DNA of 64,000 nt from Nocardiopsis eucommiae (GCA_018388625.1 CP074402.1:2046001-2110000); one strand, 5' to 3'; positions 25,801-35,523 are shown, counted from the first letter of the stretch. Translations and numbers: made by a program. Notes: generated from the letters alone by a model not told the origin.

Positions 25801-25836
25801 GAACAGGGCCGCCCGGACCACCGGGCGGCCCTGTTC
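25801..25836 (+). terminator. Strong hairpin terminator
   Basis: A perfect 16-base stem, GAACAGGGCCGCCCGG (25801-25816) with its complement at 25821-25836, and an ACCA loop, 31 bases after the CbiX-like stop. No T tract. Confidence 0.8.
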
Positions 25837-26039
25837 GCGTTGATCGGGGGTGACCTGCCCCTTCACGTCGGATTCGCCCCTCCTCCACGCGCGCGCCGCG
25901 ACCGTCCCCACAAGCTCGTATAACTAGTCGTGATTGTTTGACAACGTACGGCAATGATTTTTCGATAGCCTCGGCAGGACCGAAAGCCGCCGCGGCACCT
26001 CCCCAGGACGCCCCGGCACCCGCACGGGCTGGAGGGGCC

Positions 26040-28479
26040 ATGCGAAGAACACACGCGTCCACCCGGACGATCCGCGGGCAGCTCAACCGGATCGTGCTCA
26101 TCCCGAGCCTGTGCTTCCTCGCGCTCTGGCTCATCGTGGCCACGCTCGGCACGGCTCAGGCCGCGCAGCTGATGAGCGCCGTGAGCCAGGCCAGGGAGGG
26201 CACGGAGATCCTGTCCCGGGCCGCGACCGAGCTGCGCGCCGAACGCCGACTGACCATGGTCCACCTGGGAGTCCAGGACGGCGGAGGGGAGGCGACCCAC
26301 CAGGACGACCTGGAGGAACAGCGCGACACCACCGACGGTGCCCTGACCGAGGCCGTGGCCTTGGCCGAGAGGCTGGAGGACGGCAGGGACGTCGAGGTGA
26401 ACCGCAACTCCGCCCTGGTGACCGGTGCCCCCGACCGCCTGGAGGCCCTGCGCTCCACGGTCGACGCCCGCACCGCCAACCGGGGGGAGGCCCTCAGCGG
26501 CTACGGCGACCTCCTGGGGACCCTCACCGACACCGTCATCGCGCTGCTGCACACCACCGACGGCGGGGAGAACCTCACCGACGCCGTCCTCACCAGGGAG
26601 CTCCTGGCCGCGCGGGAGGAGTACGCGACCGCCGACGCCCTCCTCGCGGGGGTCATCGCGGCGGAGCGGATGACCTACGAGGAGACGGCGCACTTCACCT
26701 TCCTCACCGCCTCCTACCGCTCCACCCTCCACACCGTCAGCCACGCCATGCACCCCAGCATCCGCGCGGCCCACGAGGCCCTGGTCCAGGATGACGTGTG
26801 GACCAGGGCGGAGGGGTTCAGCCGCAGGGTCGTCACCCGTCCGCCGGTCGCCCAGAACGACGACGCCCTCCCCGGCCAGGAGCCCCTCACCGAGTGGAAC
26901 TCCGCCATCGACATCGAGGCCAACGACTGGGACACCTCCTCGGCCGTCGCCGCCGGTTCCCTGGACGACATCTCCCGGTCCCAGATCGAACGCACCGTGG
27001 ACCTGGCCTGGAGCGCCGCCCTGCTCAGGGTCACCCTGGGCGTCGCCGCCGCGGCCGTCACCCTCCTCGGCGGGGTGGTGGCCATCGCGCTCGTGGGCCG
27101 CTCCTCGCGCCGTCTCACCGAACGCCTGACCTGCCTGCGCGAACAGATCCTGGACCGGGACGCCGACCTGCCGGAGATCATCGAGCGGGCCCAGCGCGGC
27201 GACAAGGTCGACGTGGTGGACGAGCTCCCGGCCCTGGACGAGGAGGGAGACGACGAGATCGGCCAGGTGGCGGACGCCTTCGACAGCGCCCAGATCACCG
27301 CGGTGGAGGCCGCCGTCCGCCAGGCGGAGATCCGACGGGGCGCCAACCGGGCCTTCCTGGGGATCGCCTTCCGCAACCAGACCCTGGTCCAACGCCAACT
27401 GCGCCTGCTCGACGAGATCGAGTACAGGGAACAGGACCCCGAGGCGCTGCGTCGGCTCTTCCGCCTGGACCACCTGGCCACCCGTGCCCGGCGCTACGCG
27501 GACAACCTCATCATCCTGGGCGGCGGCCAGTCCGCCCGCCGGTGGCGTCAGCCGCGCCCCCTCGTGGACGTGCTGCGCGCCTCCATCGCGGAGACCGAGG
27601 ACTTCGAACGCGTGCGGCTCACGTCCGCGCCCCGGGTGCTCATGCACGGCCAGGTCGTGGCGGACGTCGTGCACCTCCTGGCCGAGCTGGTGGAGAACGC
27701 GACCCAGTTCTCGCCCGCCGGGACCACCGTGGACGTCGGGTGCTCCCCGGTCGGGGGCGGTCTGATCGTGGAGATCGAGGACCGCGGGCTGGGCATGTCC
27801 GAGCAGGGCTACGCGGCGGCAGAGCGCACGCTCACCCGGCCGCCGGAGTTCGACGTCATGGCCCTGCCCGACGACCCGCGTCTGGGTCTGTTCGTCGTGG
27901 CCCGCCTGGCCGAACGGCACGGCATCCGCGTGTGGCTGCACCCCTCGCCCTACGGCGGTACCCTGGCGACCGCGCTCATCCCGGACAGCCTGCTGGAGCC
28001 CGTGGACAACCCGGTCCCGGTCACGGGTTCCCCGGCCGGGGTCCCGGCCTTCCCCGGCGCGCTCGGTCACCTGGCGCACCAGGGGCCGACCCAACAGACG
28101 GGACCTCAGGGGCCGTTCGGCCAGTCCGGGCCGCAGGGGTCCCCGGCCACCACGACCGGGCCCCCGCACCGGGCCCCAGGCGGGGACCGGCCCTCAGGCG
28201 CACTCCGGCCCCCAGCCGCAGGTCCACTCAGGTCCCCAGCCCCAGGCGGTGCCCCGGCCGCCCAGCGGCGAGCAGTACCGGGTCGGCGCCTCGGAGCCCC
28301 GGAGGCCCTACGGCGCCTCCGGGGGACGGCTCCCGCACCGCCGGTCGGCGCAGCGCGACCGAGGCGGCTCCACCGGGCCGTCCCTGCGCCTCGACTCCGG
28401 GGAGCAGGAGCCCCTCGACCCCGCGCCGTCCGACGTCTCGCCCTTCACGACACCACCAGGAGGACACAGTGAGCGCTGA
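26040..28479 (+). CDS. Nitrate/nitrite-sensing-domain histidine-kinase-like protein 2 (frame break near C-terminus)
   Basis: A paralogue of the kinase at 20525, about 812 residues. ATG 26040 is preceded by GGAGG (26031-26035). Layout: first membrane helix (IVLIPSLCFLALWLIVATLG), long helical sensor region, second membrane helix near residue 345 (ITLGV...ALVGRSSRRL region), dimerisation part (AFRNQTLVQRQLRLLDEIE), ATPase motifs (LVENATQFSPAG, IEDRGLGMSEQG, RLGLFVVARLAERHGI). The C-terminus is a Gly-Pro-Gln-His low-complexity tail; there, near 28161, one extra C (or two missing bases) changes the frame, after which the tail ends in SPFTTPPGGHSER. Only a DUF742 gene follows. Confidence 0.86.
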
Positions 28480-28921
28480 GGGCCGCCACGCCCGTCGCCT
28501 GACGGAGCGTGGCGCGGCCGACCGCACCGACGGGAACGGCCCCAGACCCGCCGACGAGGGAGAGGACGCGGAGAACGAGAGGTTCCTGCGGCCCTACGCC
28601 GTCGACGTCGGAACCACGGAGCGGGCCGCGCCGCCCACCGCGGACACCGCCGAACTGGACCTGCTCACCCTCGTGGTGGCCGCCCGTACCCCCGGCCGCC
28701 ACGAGTGGCTGCGCCCCGAGCGGGAGGCCATCCTCAACCACGCCCGGCGGGCCCGGACCGTGGCGGAGCTCGCCGCCGAGGTCGGACTCCCCATGGGCCA
28801 GGTGCGTTCGATGGTCACCCGCATGGTCTCCGAGGGGTCGCTCCAGTCCTGCGGCCCGTCCCGGCCCCTGGGCCGCGAGGACATCCTGCACGCCGTCCTG
28901 GTCGGACTGCGCTCGCTGTGA
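28469..28921 (+). CDS. DUF742 protein, second copy
   Basis: A 150-residue DUF742 member, intact. GTG 28469 has AGGAGG at 28458-28463 and overlaps the kinase 3' end by 11 bases. Core: RFLRPYAVDVG, LDLLTLVVAA, a winged-helix-like segment (RTVAELAAEVGLPMGQVRSMVTRMVSEG) and the end DILHAVLVGLRSL, parallel to the copy at 23598. No Roadblock or GTPase gene follows, so this block is an incomplete conservon and may use the partners encoded 4 kb upstream. Confidence 0.85.
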   Translation: MSAEGRHARRLTERGAADRTDGNGPRPADEGEDAENERFLRPYAVDVGTTERAAPPTADTAELDLLTLVVAARTPGRHEWLRPEREAILNHARRARTVAELAAEVGLPMGQVRSMVTRMVSEGSLQSCGPSRPLGREDILHAVLVGLRSL

Positions 28922-28995
28922 CCCCGGGCCGCGACGCCCGTGTTCCACGTCACCCGGTGCCCCGCTCGCGGACACCGGGTTGCTAGCGTGCGCCC

Positions 28996-30214
28996 ATGCG
29001 CAGCACCGAACACATCGGCATCATCGGAGCGGGGATCGTCGGACTGGCCCTGGCCCGCCACATCACCCTCCACCGCCCCGGCACCCGAGTCACCGTCCTG
29101 GAGAAGGAGAACCGGGTCGCCGCGCACCAGACCGGCCACAACAGCGGCGTCGTCCACGCCGGGCTCTACTACCGCCCGGGATCGCTCAAGGCGACCCTCT
29201 GCCGGAGGGGGTCGGTCTGCTCAGGGACTACTGCGCGGAGAACGACCTGCCCTACGAGGAGGCGGGCAAGCTCCTCGTCGCGGTGAACTCGGAGGAGGAG
29301 GCGCGCCTGGACGACATCGAGGCGAAGGCCAAGGAGAACGGGGTCCCCGGGGTCGCCCGCCTCGGCCCCGAGGGGCTGCGGGAGGTCGAACCCCACGCGG
29401 TCGGGGTCGGGGCGCTGCACTCTCCCACCACCGCCATCACGGACTTCGTCGCGGTCGCGGAGCAGCTCGCGGACGACGTGCGCCGTTCCGGTGGCCGGGT
29501 CCTGCTCAACACCCCGGTCATCGACCTCCGTCAGGACCTCGACGGTACCGAGGCCCTCACCGGGGACCCCAAGGGGGAGCGGGTCATCCACCGGTTCGAC
29601 CGGATGGTCCTGTGCGGCGGACTCCAGAGCGACCAGCTCGCCCGCATGGCGGGAGGCGGCACCGACCCGCGGGTCGTCCCCTTCCGGGGTCACTACCACG
29701 AGCTCGTTCCCGAACGCCGTGAGCTCGTGCGCGGACTGCTCTACCCGGTGCCCGACCCCCGGTACCCGTTCCTGGGCGTGCACCTAACCCGCCACGTGCA
29801 CGGCGAGGTCATGGCGGGCCCCAACGCCATCCTCGCCCTGGCCCGGGAGGGGTACCGCGCCCGCGACCTGCACGCCCGTGAGTTCGCCCAGACGCTCGCC
29901 TGGCCGGGTTTCTGGCGGCTGGCCCGCCAGCACTGGACCGTCGGCGCGCGGGAGACACTGGTCTCGGCCTCCAAGGCGGTGTTCGCCGGGCAGGCCCGCC
30001 GCCTGCTTCCCGAGCTCACCGCCGCCGACCTGCGCCCGGCGCCCGCCGGAGTGCGGGCCCAGGCCCTGGGTCGGGACGGCGGCCTCCTGGACGACTTCCA
30101 CGTGGACACCCACGGCCGTGTCGTGTGTGTCCGCAACGCCCCTCACCGGCGGCGACCTCGTCCCTGGCGATCGCGGAGTTCCTGTACGACCACCACGTCG
30201 GCGGCGCGCGCTAG
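28996..30214 (+). CDS. lhgO: L-2-hydroxyglutarate oxidase (LhgO) family protein (two frame breaks)
   Basis: An FAD-dependent oxidase of about 406 residues, expected to convert L-2-hydroxyglutarate to 2-oxoglutarate. FAD-binding start IGIIGAGIVGLALARH, then HNSGVVHAGLYYRPGSLKA, YEEAGKLLVAVN, SPTTAITDFVAVAEQLA, and C-terminal FLGVHLTRHVHGEVMAGPNA, all typical of LhgO/YgaF. Bases are missing near 29206 (TGCCGGAGGGGG; GCGAG context) and near 30140 (AACGCCCCTCACC), after which it ends in IAEFLYDHHVGGAR. It is a single gene between the kinase block and a secreted protein; the role is probably metabolite repair. Confidence 0.87.
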
Positions 30215-30471
30215 GCTCCGGCCCTCGGGTACACCTTGGGGAGCACCCCGGGCCCCGGTCCGCGCGGGGGAGTGCCCGGAACGGACGGGGAGTACCCCGG
30301 CCCTCAGAGCCACCCGGGGGAACCTCGGGTGGCCCGGGCCCTCCTCCGGCCGGTGTGTCGGAACGGAGTTATCCACAGGTTCGAGGACACTCTGGTTCTG
30401 ACCGCCCGCCCGGCGGAGCATGGAATCACCGGTCACTCGGGACGGTCCCGAGCCCACCGGTGGAGGTGACC

Positions 30472-30977
30472 ATGCGTCTGACCAGGTGGGCCTCGACGGC
30501 CCTCGCCGTCGTGCTCGCACTCGTTCTCACGGCGGCCGTGTCCGCCGTCGGCCCCCGAGGAGGACCCTTGGACGGATTCACCATCGGCCACCTGCCCGCG
30601 AAGGTCGGTCCCCAGGCCTCGGCCTCGGACTTCACCTACGAGTGGGGGAGGTCTCCTTCACCCAACGGGCCTGGGAACAGGCCAAGGAGGGCGGCGGGTT
30701 CGAGGTGCTGCTCCAGGTCCTGGTCCTGAGGAGCGAGCAGCTCACCGACCTGGAGGCGGTCCGTGCCTTCCTCACCCGCTACCACGAGCGCGACGCGGAC
30801 ACCTGGGAGCTCGGGGACTTCGACAACAACGGAACCGGCGGGCTGTACGGCGGCTCCGAGGCCTTCTGGACACCCGCGCCGGGCGTCGCCGTCGAGGTCC
30901 GCGACCCCTTCGGCCTCATCGGTGAGGAGGAGATCCTGGCCACCGCGCGCGGAGTGATCCAGGAGAACCCGGCCTAA
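30472..30977 (+). CDS. Secreted protein of unknown function (frame break in sequence)
   Basis: About 168 residues after restoring one base near 30648 (GTGGGGGAGGTC). ATG 30472 follows GGAGG (30462-30466). The N-terminus is a signal peptide or anchor (MRLTRWASTALAVVLALVLTAAV). The mature part starts GFTIGHLPAKVG, has EWGEVSFTQRAWE and ends with an aromatic/acidic region (WELGDFDNNGTGGLYGG, FWTPAPGVAVEVRDPFG). I do not recognise the family. The gene converges with an HNH-nuclease gene and shares its terminator. Confidence 0.65.
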
Positions 30978-31008
30978 CGCGTCGGCCCGGTGTGCCGGGC
31001 CGACGCGT
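30977..31008. terminator. Bidirectional terminator between convergent genes
   Basis: A perfect 14-base stem (ACGCGTCGGCCCGG 30977-30990; complement 30995-31008) with a TGTG loop, directly after the TAA of the secreted-protein gene and 30 bases from the end of the convergent nuclease gene. Confidence 0.75.
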
Positions 31009-31038
31009 CACCGAGCCCCGGTCGCTCGAGGGCCGGGA

Positions 31039-31824
31039 TCAGCAACCAGCCAGGACCTCACGCAGCGCGGACTCCTCGTCGGGGTCCGCGGTCAGGTCCC
31101 ACTTGTGCTTGACCTCGATCCAGGACACCACGTAGTCGCAGTGCGAGGACTCCAACGGCGGCATCCAGTTCGCCGGGTCCGCGTCACCCTTGGCCCGGTT
31201 GGTCGAGGCGCTCACCGCCCACAGCTGCGAGGAGTCGAGGTCGTTGGCGAACTTCTGACGCTCCTCGGTCGACCAGGCGTGGGCGCCCGACCGCCACCCC
31301 TCCTTGAGCGCGACCATGTGGTCGATGTCGATGTCCTGAGCGTCCGTGTAGGTCTCGCCGTCGTAGGCGCTGTACCAGGAACCGGAGGTCGGCTGGCAGG
31401 TGTCGCCGGTCCGCACGTCCTCACCGTCGCGGAGCAGCACGACCTGGCGGGTGGAGCAGTTGTCCTGGACCCCGGAGTCCCAGTGGGGGAAGAGGGCGCG
31501 GTCGTATCCCGGCGGGTCGTCCTCCTCCTCGATCCGGATCTCCTCCAACCGCTCTCGGGCCTGGTCCACGTCGGCCGAGCTCGACTCGGGGGCACTCTGC
31601 TGCTCGACGGCGGGGTCACCCGACTCCAGGTCGATCACGCCCAGCTGTTGCAGGACGAAGGCTGCGAGGACGAGGACGCCGACGACGGTACTGATGATCG
31701 CGGTCAGCCGGGAGGTGGGCTTCCCGCCCTTGGCGGGGGTTCGGGGGAGGATTTCTGGGCCATCAGGGAACTCCAACACTGTCTTGCCTCCCGGGACGGG
31801 CGGGTCGTCCGATCCGGGTCCCAC
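31039..31824 (-). CDS. Membrane-anchored HNH endonuclease (DUF1524/GmrSD C-terminal type)
   Basis: A 261-residue protein with an N-terminal cytoplasmic stretch, one membrane segment (LTAIISTVVGVLVLAAFVL, about 40-60) and an outward HNH nuclease domain. The catalytic core is DIDHMVALKEGW, with SASTNRAKGDADPANW supplying the Asn and metal-site residues, and cysteines (CSTRQ, CQPTSG, SHCDY, LAGC) that may form disulfides. Such extracellular nucleases are frequent in Streptomyces and Nocardiopsis and probably degrade DNA outside the cell. Frame intact. The start may be the most upstream ATG at 31824; no strong ribosome-binding site was seen. Confidence 0.83.
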   Translation of the reverse strand: MGPGSDDPPVPGGKTVLEFPDGPEILPRTPAKGGKPTSRLTAIISTVVGVLVLAAFVLQQLGVIDLESGDPAVEQQSAPESSSADVDQARERLEEIRIEEEDDPPGYDRALFPHWDSGVQDNCSTRQVVLLRDGEDVRTGDTCQPTSGSWYSAYDGETYTDAQDIDIDHMVALKEGWRSGAHAWSTEERQKFANDLDSSQLWAVSASTNRAKGDADPANWMPPLESSHCDYVVSWIEVKHKWDLTADPDEESALREVLAGC

Positions 31825-31958
31825 CAGCTTGGCCCATCACGGGGCCGGACCGTAACGGCACCGGGGGTCAGTGTTCCCTGGCGGGCCACCGTGGGGCGCC
31901 CGGGTCCCAGGGACGGCACCACCGCCCGCAATGCCCCGACCCCGTCAGCTCCGCCTCG

Positions 31959-32552
31959 TCAGCCCCGCTGTTCCTCACCCGTGGCGCGGCCGGACCACCC
32001 GTCCAGAGCGCGGACGAAGCCCTCCACCAGCACGGCGAAACTCTCGTCGACGTCCTCCGGCAGCCCGAAGCCGCCCCGGGTCTCCAGGTCGACGAATCCG
32101 TGTACGGCGCTGCGCAGCGCCCGGATGGTGTGCACCATCCGCCCCTCGGGGATCGAGAACCCGCGCAGCACCGCCGCGATCACCTCCACGGGCCGCGCGT
32201 AGTGCGTGTGCGCTTCGGTGTCCGACGCCGCCGGGGCCCGTTGGATCGACGCGTAGCGGCCCGGGTGCTCCAGCGCGTACCGCCGGTAGGCGTCGAACAC
32301 CGCCCGGACGCCCTCCGCTCCCGACCGGCCGACCGCGGCGGACCGCAACCGTTCCGCGAGTTCGGACACGGAGAGCAGGGACACCTCCCGAACCAGCCCG
32401 TCCCACCCGTCGACGTGCTTGTACAGACTCGGTGTCGCCACGCCCAACCGCTTGGCCAGGGCCGCCAGGGACAGTGCGTCGAACCCGCGTTCGTCGACGA
32501 GCGAGGCCGCCTCCGCCGTGACCACTCCGGGGGTCAGCCCCGCCCTAGGCAA
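31959..32552 (-). CDS. TetR-family transcriptional regulator
   Basis: A 197-residue TetR regulator. The helix-turn-helix runs from AEAASLVDERGFDALSLAA to LGVATPSLYKHVDGWDGL; the C-terminal domain is of the TetR_C WHG type (ALRSAVHGFVDLE). It probably starts with TTG at 32552 (MPRAGLTPG), overlapping the 3' end of the hydrolase gene on the same strand by 8 bases, so the two form an operon. The likely operator is the inverted repeat at 33410-33424 upstream of the hydrolase. Frame intact. Confidence 0.88.
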   Translation of the reverse strand: MPRAGLTPGVVTAEAASLVDERGFDALSLAALAKRLGVATPSLYKHVDGWDGLVREVSLLSVSELAERLRSAAVGRSGAEGVRAVFDAYRRYALEHPGRYASIQRAPAASDTEAHTHYARPVEVIAAVLRGFSIPEGRMVHTIRALRSAVHGFVDLETRGGFGLPEDVDESFAVLVEGFVRALDGWSGRATGEEQRG

Positions 32553-33354
32553 CGGCTTCCGCCCGCCTGATCAGGTCCTCCAACGCGGAGACGACGACGT
32601 CGGGGCGCTGCGACTGCGCGTAGTGCCCGCACTCGGGGACCATGACCACGCGACCGCGCACCACGGAGGCCACCCAGTCGGCCTCGGCCCGGGGATCCTT
32701 CCAGTCGGGGTCCAGCTCACCCATGATCACCACGGCCGGGGCGGTCAGCCCGCCCGCGTCGTCGATCGTCTCGTTGGGCGCCTCGATGGTCCGGGCCACG
32801 GCCCGTCGCCGCTCGGCGGGACGGAGCATCGCGTGGATCCGGGCCTTCTGCTCCGCGTGGCCCTCGGGGACGCGCCCCTTGTGCAGGGAGTCGTAGAACA
32901 GCGTCAACGCCCGGGCGGTCCAGGGCCCGGAGACGAGGACCCTCAGCGCGGCCCGTGTCAGTCGGCTCACGGCCGCCGGGCGCAGGAACGGTCCGAGCAG
33001 GGCGACGCCGGCGACGAGGTCGGGCCGTTCCAGCGCGGCGATGGTCGCGGCGGCGGCTCCCATGGAGTTGCCCGCGATCACCGCCCTCCCGCCGCCGAGC
33101 TCCTCGACCAGGGCGATGACGTCACCGGCGGTGGCGCGGCTGTCGTACCGGTCGAAGGTGGCGTCGCTGTCCCCGTGCCCGCGCAGGTCCATGACGGCCA
33201 CGCGGTGTCCGGCCCGGGCCAGCTCCGCGGCGACGAACCGGAAGGAGGAGCGGTGGTCGAACATGCCGGGCACGCAGATCACGAGGGTGCCCGTGTCGCC
33301 CGTCCCGTGGAGGTCGTAGGCGATCCGCCCCTCGGGGCGTCGCAGGTGGTGCAT
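32545..33354 (-). CDS. Alpha/beta hydrolase
   Basis: A 269-residue alpha/beta-hydrolase. Nucleophile Ser in GNSMGAAAA, acid in MGELDPDWKDP, His in PECGHYAQSQ, and the oxyanion segment VPGMFDHRSSFRF. Start ATG 33354 is supported by AAGGAGA just upstream on the minus strand. A cap region (about 130-190) is present. The TetR gene follows in the same operon. Substrate unknown; typically an ester, lactone or epoxide. Confidence 0.86.
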   Translation of the reverse strand: MHHLRRPEGRIAYDLHGTGDTGTLVICVPGMFDHRSSFRFVAAELARAGHRVAVMDLRGHGDSDATFDRYDSRATAGDVIALVEELGGGRAVIAGNSMGAAAATIAALERPDLVAGVALLGPFLRPAAVSRLTRAALRVLVSGPWTARALTLFYDSLHKGRVPEGHAEQKARIHAMLRPAERRRAVARTIEAPNETIDDAGGLTAPAVVIMGELDPDWKDPRAEADWVASVVRGRVVMVPECGHYAQSQRPDVVVSALEDLIRRAEAVA

Positions 33355-33409
33355 GGCGGTCTCCTTCGTCCGCGGCACGAACCTCGTGGCTCATGCCAGT
33401 AGCCATAAA

Positions 33410-33424
33410 GCTAATATCATTAGC
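33410..33424. promoter_or_regulatory. Inverted repeat, candidate TetR operator
   Basis: GCTAATATCATTAGC: two perfect 6-base arms (GCTAAT/ATTAGC) around 3 bases, 55 bases upstream of the hydrolase start, in an AT-rich patch that would also hold the promoter. TetR dimers bind such sites; the pairing with this regulator is inferred from position. Confidence 0.6.
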
Positions 33425-33610
33425 CAACCACGTCAAGAGCATGGGCTCCACCCGCCGACCGCTGCCGTCCCCGACCGTGTGAACTGGACCGACACCCGGC
33501 CGATAGCGTGGTCGTGTGAGGGATATCGGGGTGCCCCGCACGGTCGCCCGCCCTTACACTGCTAGGCAGATCGGGCCGAAGGGCCCGCCTACACAACAGA
33601 GAGCCACACA

Positions 33611-34908
33611 GTGATCGACATCATCGACGAACTCCAGTGGCGCGGCCTGATCGCGCAGACGACCGACCTTGACGCACTCCGCAAGGCGCTGGCCGATGGT
33701 CCGATCACCCTCTATTGCGGATTCGACCCCACCGCGGGCAGCCTGCACGTCGGACACCTCACACAGGCGCTGACCCTGGCCCGCTTCCAGCAGGCCGGGC
33801 ACCGGCCGATCGCCCTCGTCGGTGGTGGCACGGGCCTGATCGGTGACCCCAAGCCCAACGCCGAGCGCCAGATGAACTCGGTGGAGACGGTGAAGGGCTG
33901 GGTCGGGAATCTGGCCGGTCAGCTCTCCGCCTTCCTGCACTTCGCCCCGGAGGGCGAACAGGCCGGACCGACCGACGCGATTCTCGCCAACAACGGCGAC
34001 TGGCTGGGGAGATCAACGCGATCGAGCTGCTCCGTGACGTGGGCAAGCACTTCAGCATCAACCAGATGCTGGCCCGGGAGACGGTGAAGAGCCGTCTCGA
34101 CGGTGAGGGCATGAGCTACACCGAGTTCAGCTACGTCCTCCTCCAGTCCTACGACTTCGTCGAGCTGTACCGGCGTTACGGCTGCACGCTCCAGACCGGC
34201 GGCTCCGACCAGTGGGGGAACATCACCGCGGGTCTGGATCTGGTCCGCCGGATCGAGGGCAACGAGCCGCACGGCCAGGCACACGGTCTGACCACGAACC
34301 TGCTCACGAAGGCCGACGGCACCAAGTTCGGCAAGACCGAGACCGGAACGGTCTGGCTCGACCCCGAGCTGACCTCGCCGTACGCCTTCTACCAGTTCTG
34401 GTTCAACGCCGACGACCGCGACGTGATCCGCTACCTCAAGGTGTTCAGCTTCCTCTCGCGTGAGGAGATCGAGGAGCTGGAGCGGCAGACGGAGGAGCGT
34501 CCGCAGGCCCGCGCGGCACAGCGCACCCTGGCTGAGGCGCTGACGACGCTGGTCCACGGTGAGGAGGAGACCCGCAAGGTCAAGGACGCCAGCCTGGCGC
34601 TGTTCGGCCGCGCGGACCTGTCGGAGCTCGACGGCCGCACCCTGGAGGCCGCGCTGGCCGAGGTGCCCAAGTCCGAGGTCGAGGGTCCGGTCACCGAACT
34701 GCTGGTCACCGACCTGTTCGCACAGAGCGGCCTGACGCCCAGCAAGTCGGCGGCCCGCCGCGCCATCCAGGAGGGCGGAGCCTACGTGAACAACGTGAAG
34801 GTCACCGACGTCGAGGCCAGGCTCAGCGAGGAGGACGTGCTCGCGGAGCGCTTCGTCGTGCTCCGCAAGGGCAAGCGCAACATCGGTGGCGTCGTCCTCA
34901 AGGGCTGA
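33611..34908 (+). CDS. tyrS: Tyrosyl-tRNA synthetase (frame break in sequence)
   Basis: Class I synthetase charging tRNA(Tyr), about 432 residues. The HIGH-type motif is [11 protein letters not shown], tyrosine-site region [20 protein letters not shown]-type loop KFGKT, and a C-terminal S4 RNA-binding domain ([19 protein letters not shown]). GTG 33611 gives [13 protein letters not shown]. One base is missing near 34012 (GGCTGGGGAGATC for GGCTGGGCGAGATC), restoring D-W-L-G-E-I-N. It lies upstream of the rRNA operon, separated by a terminator and three promoters. Confidence 0.95.
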
Positions 34909-34921
34909 CCCACGGGCGGTC

Positions 34922-34953
34922 GAGGGCCGGCCTCCCCTTGGGGGCCGGCCCTC
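34922..34953 (+). terminator. Hairpin terminator after tyrS
   Basis: GAGGGCCGGC (34922-34931) pairs with GCCGGCCCTC (34944-34953), and CCCC/GGGG extends the stem inward, 14 bases after the tyrS stop. Confidence 0.75.
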
Positions 34954-35121
34954 ACGTGTCGGTCGGCGGTCGGAACGGGGCGGAGGTTTGCCCTCGGGAT
35001 GATCCGGGCACGACTGTCCATGTCTGACCACAGCCGACGTTCCGGCGCGAGCCTGGTGTGAGGCCGCGCGGAAGTGCCAGAGGCCCGGATCGCCCTGAGG
35101 GCGCCCGTTCCGGGTCCCGGT

Positions 35122-35150
35122 TTGACGTCCGCACACGATCCCCCTACACT
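35122..35150 (+). promoter_or_regulatory. rRNA operon promoter 1
   Basis: -35 TTGACG (35122-35127) and -10 TACACT (35145-35150) with a 17-base spacer, matching the principal sigma factor consensus of actinobacteria. About 530 bases upstream of 16S. Confidence 0.7.
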
Positions 35151-35241
35151 CGAACGAGTCGCTGCGGGACGGCGAGCGGAACCTTCACGGTTTCGGCTCG
35201 GCACCGGGCCGCGATCACGACGTCCTCCCGAAACAGAGTGG

Positions 35242-35270
35242 TTCGAGCAGTCGCTCGGGGCATGTAGGCT
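35242..35270 (+). promoter_or_regulatory. rRNA operon promoter 2
   Basis: -35 TTCGAG (35242-35247) and -10 TAGGCT (35265-35270), spacer again 17 bases. The weaker -35 is typical of one of several tandem rRNA promoters. Confidence 0.6.
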
Positions 35271-35364
35271 CGGGGAGTTGCTTCGAAAGCCCAGCGGAAA
35301 CGCGAAGCGGAAGAAGCACCGGGAATTCTTTCTCCGGATCAGGTTTGAAAGCGAAAACGCCGAT

Positions 35365-35393
35365 TTGGCGGGGCGCGGAACACCTGATAAAGT
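35365..35393 (+). promoter_or_regulatory. rRNA operon promoter 3
   Basis: -35 TTGGCG (35365-35370) and -10 TAAAGT (35388-35393), spacer 17 bases. TAAAGT is the usual -10 of actinobacterial rRNA promoters, so this is the best single candidate. Confidence 0.7.
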
Positions 35394-35499
35394 AAAGACA
35401 CAACACAGCGTAGAAGCCGCTCACGCGGTGGAAACGCAGAGGCCTTCTCCGGAAGAGCAGACGGAACCTGAGGTTCTGGCGCTTGTACGGGAAGAGCGA

Positions 35500-35523
35500 T
35501 TGTTTCTTGAGAACTCAACAGCG
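35500..35523 (+). promoter_or_regulatory. boxA-like antitermination element in rRNA leader
   Basis: TTGTTTCTTGAGAACTCAAC resembles the TTGTTC-TTTGAGAACTCAACAG element conserved in actinobacterial rRNA leaders, where it is linked to antitermination and processing. The rest of the leader to 35682 is AT-richer and holds the 5' half of the 16S processing stem. Confidence 0.6.

Noticed and set aside
25938..26039. TTG 25938 as start of the second kinase
   Set aside because: The TTGACA there fits a -35 element better, and ATG 26040 has a strong GGAGG at proper spacing and matches the paralogue's N-terminus.
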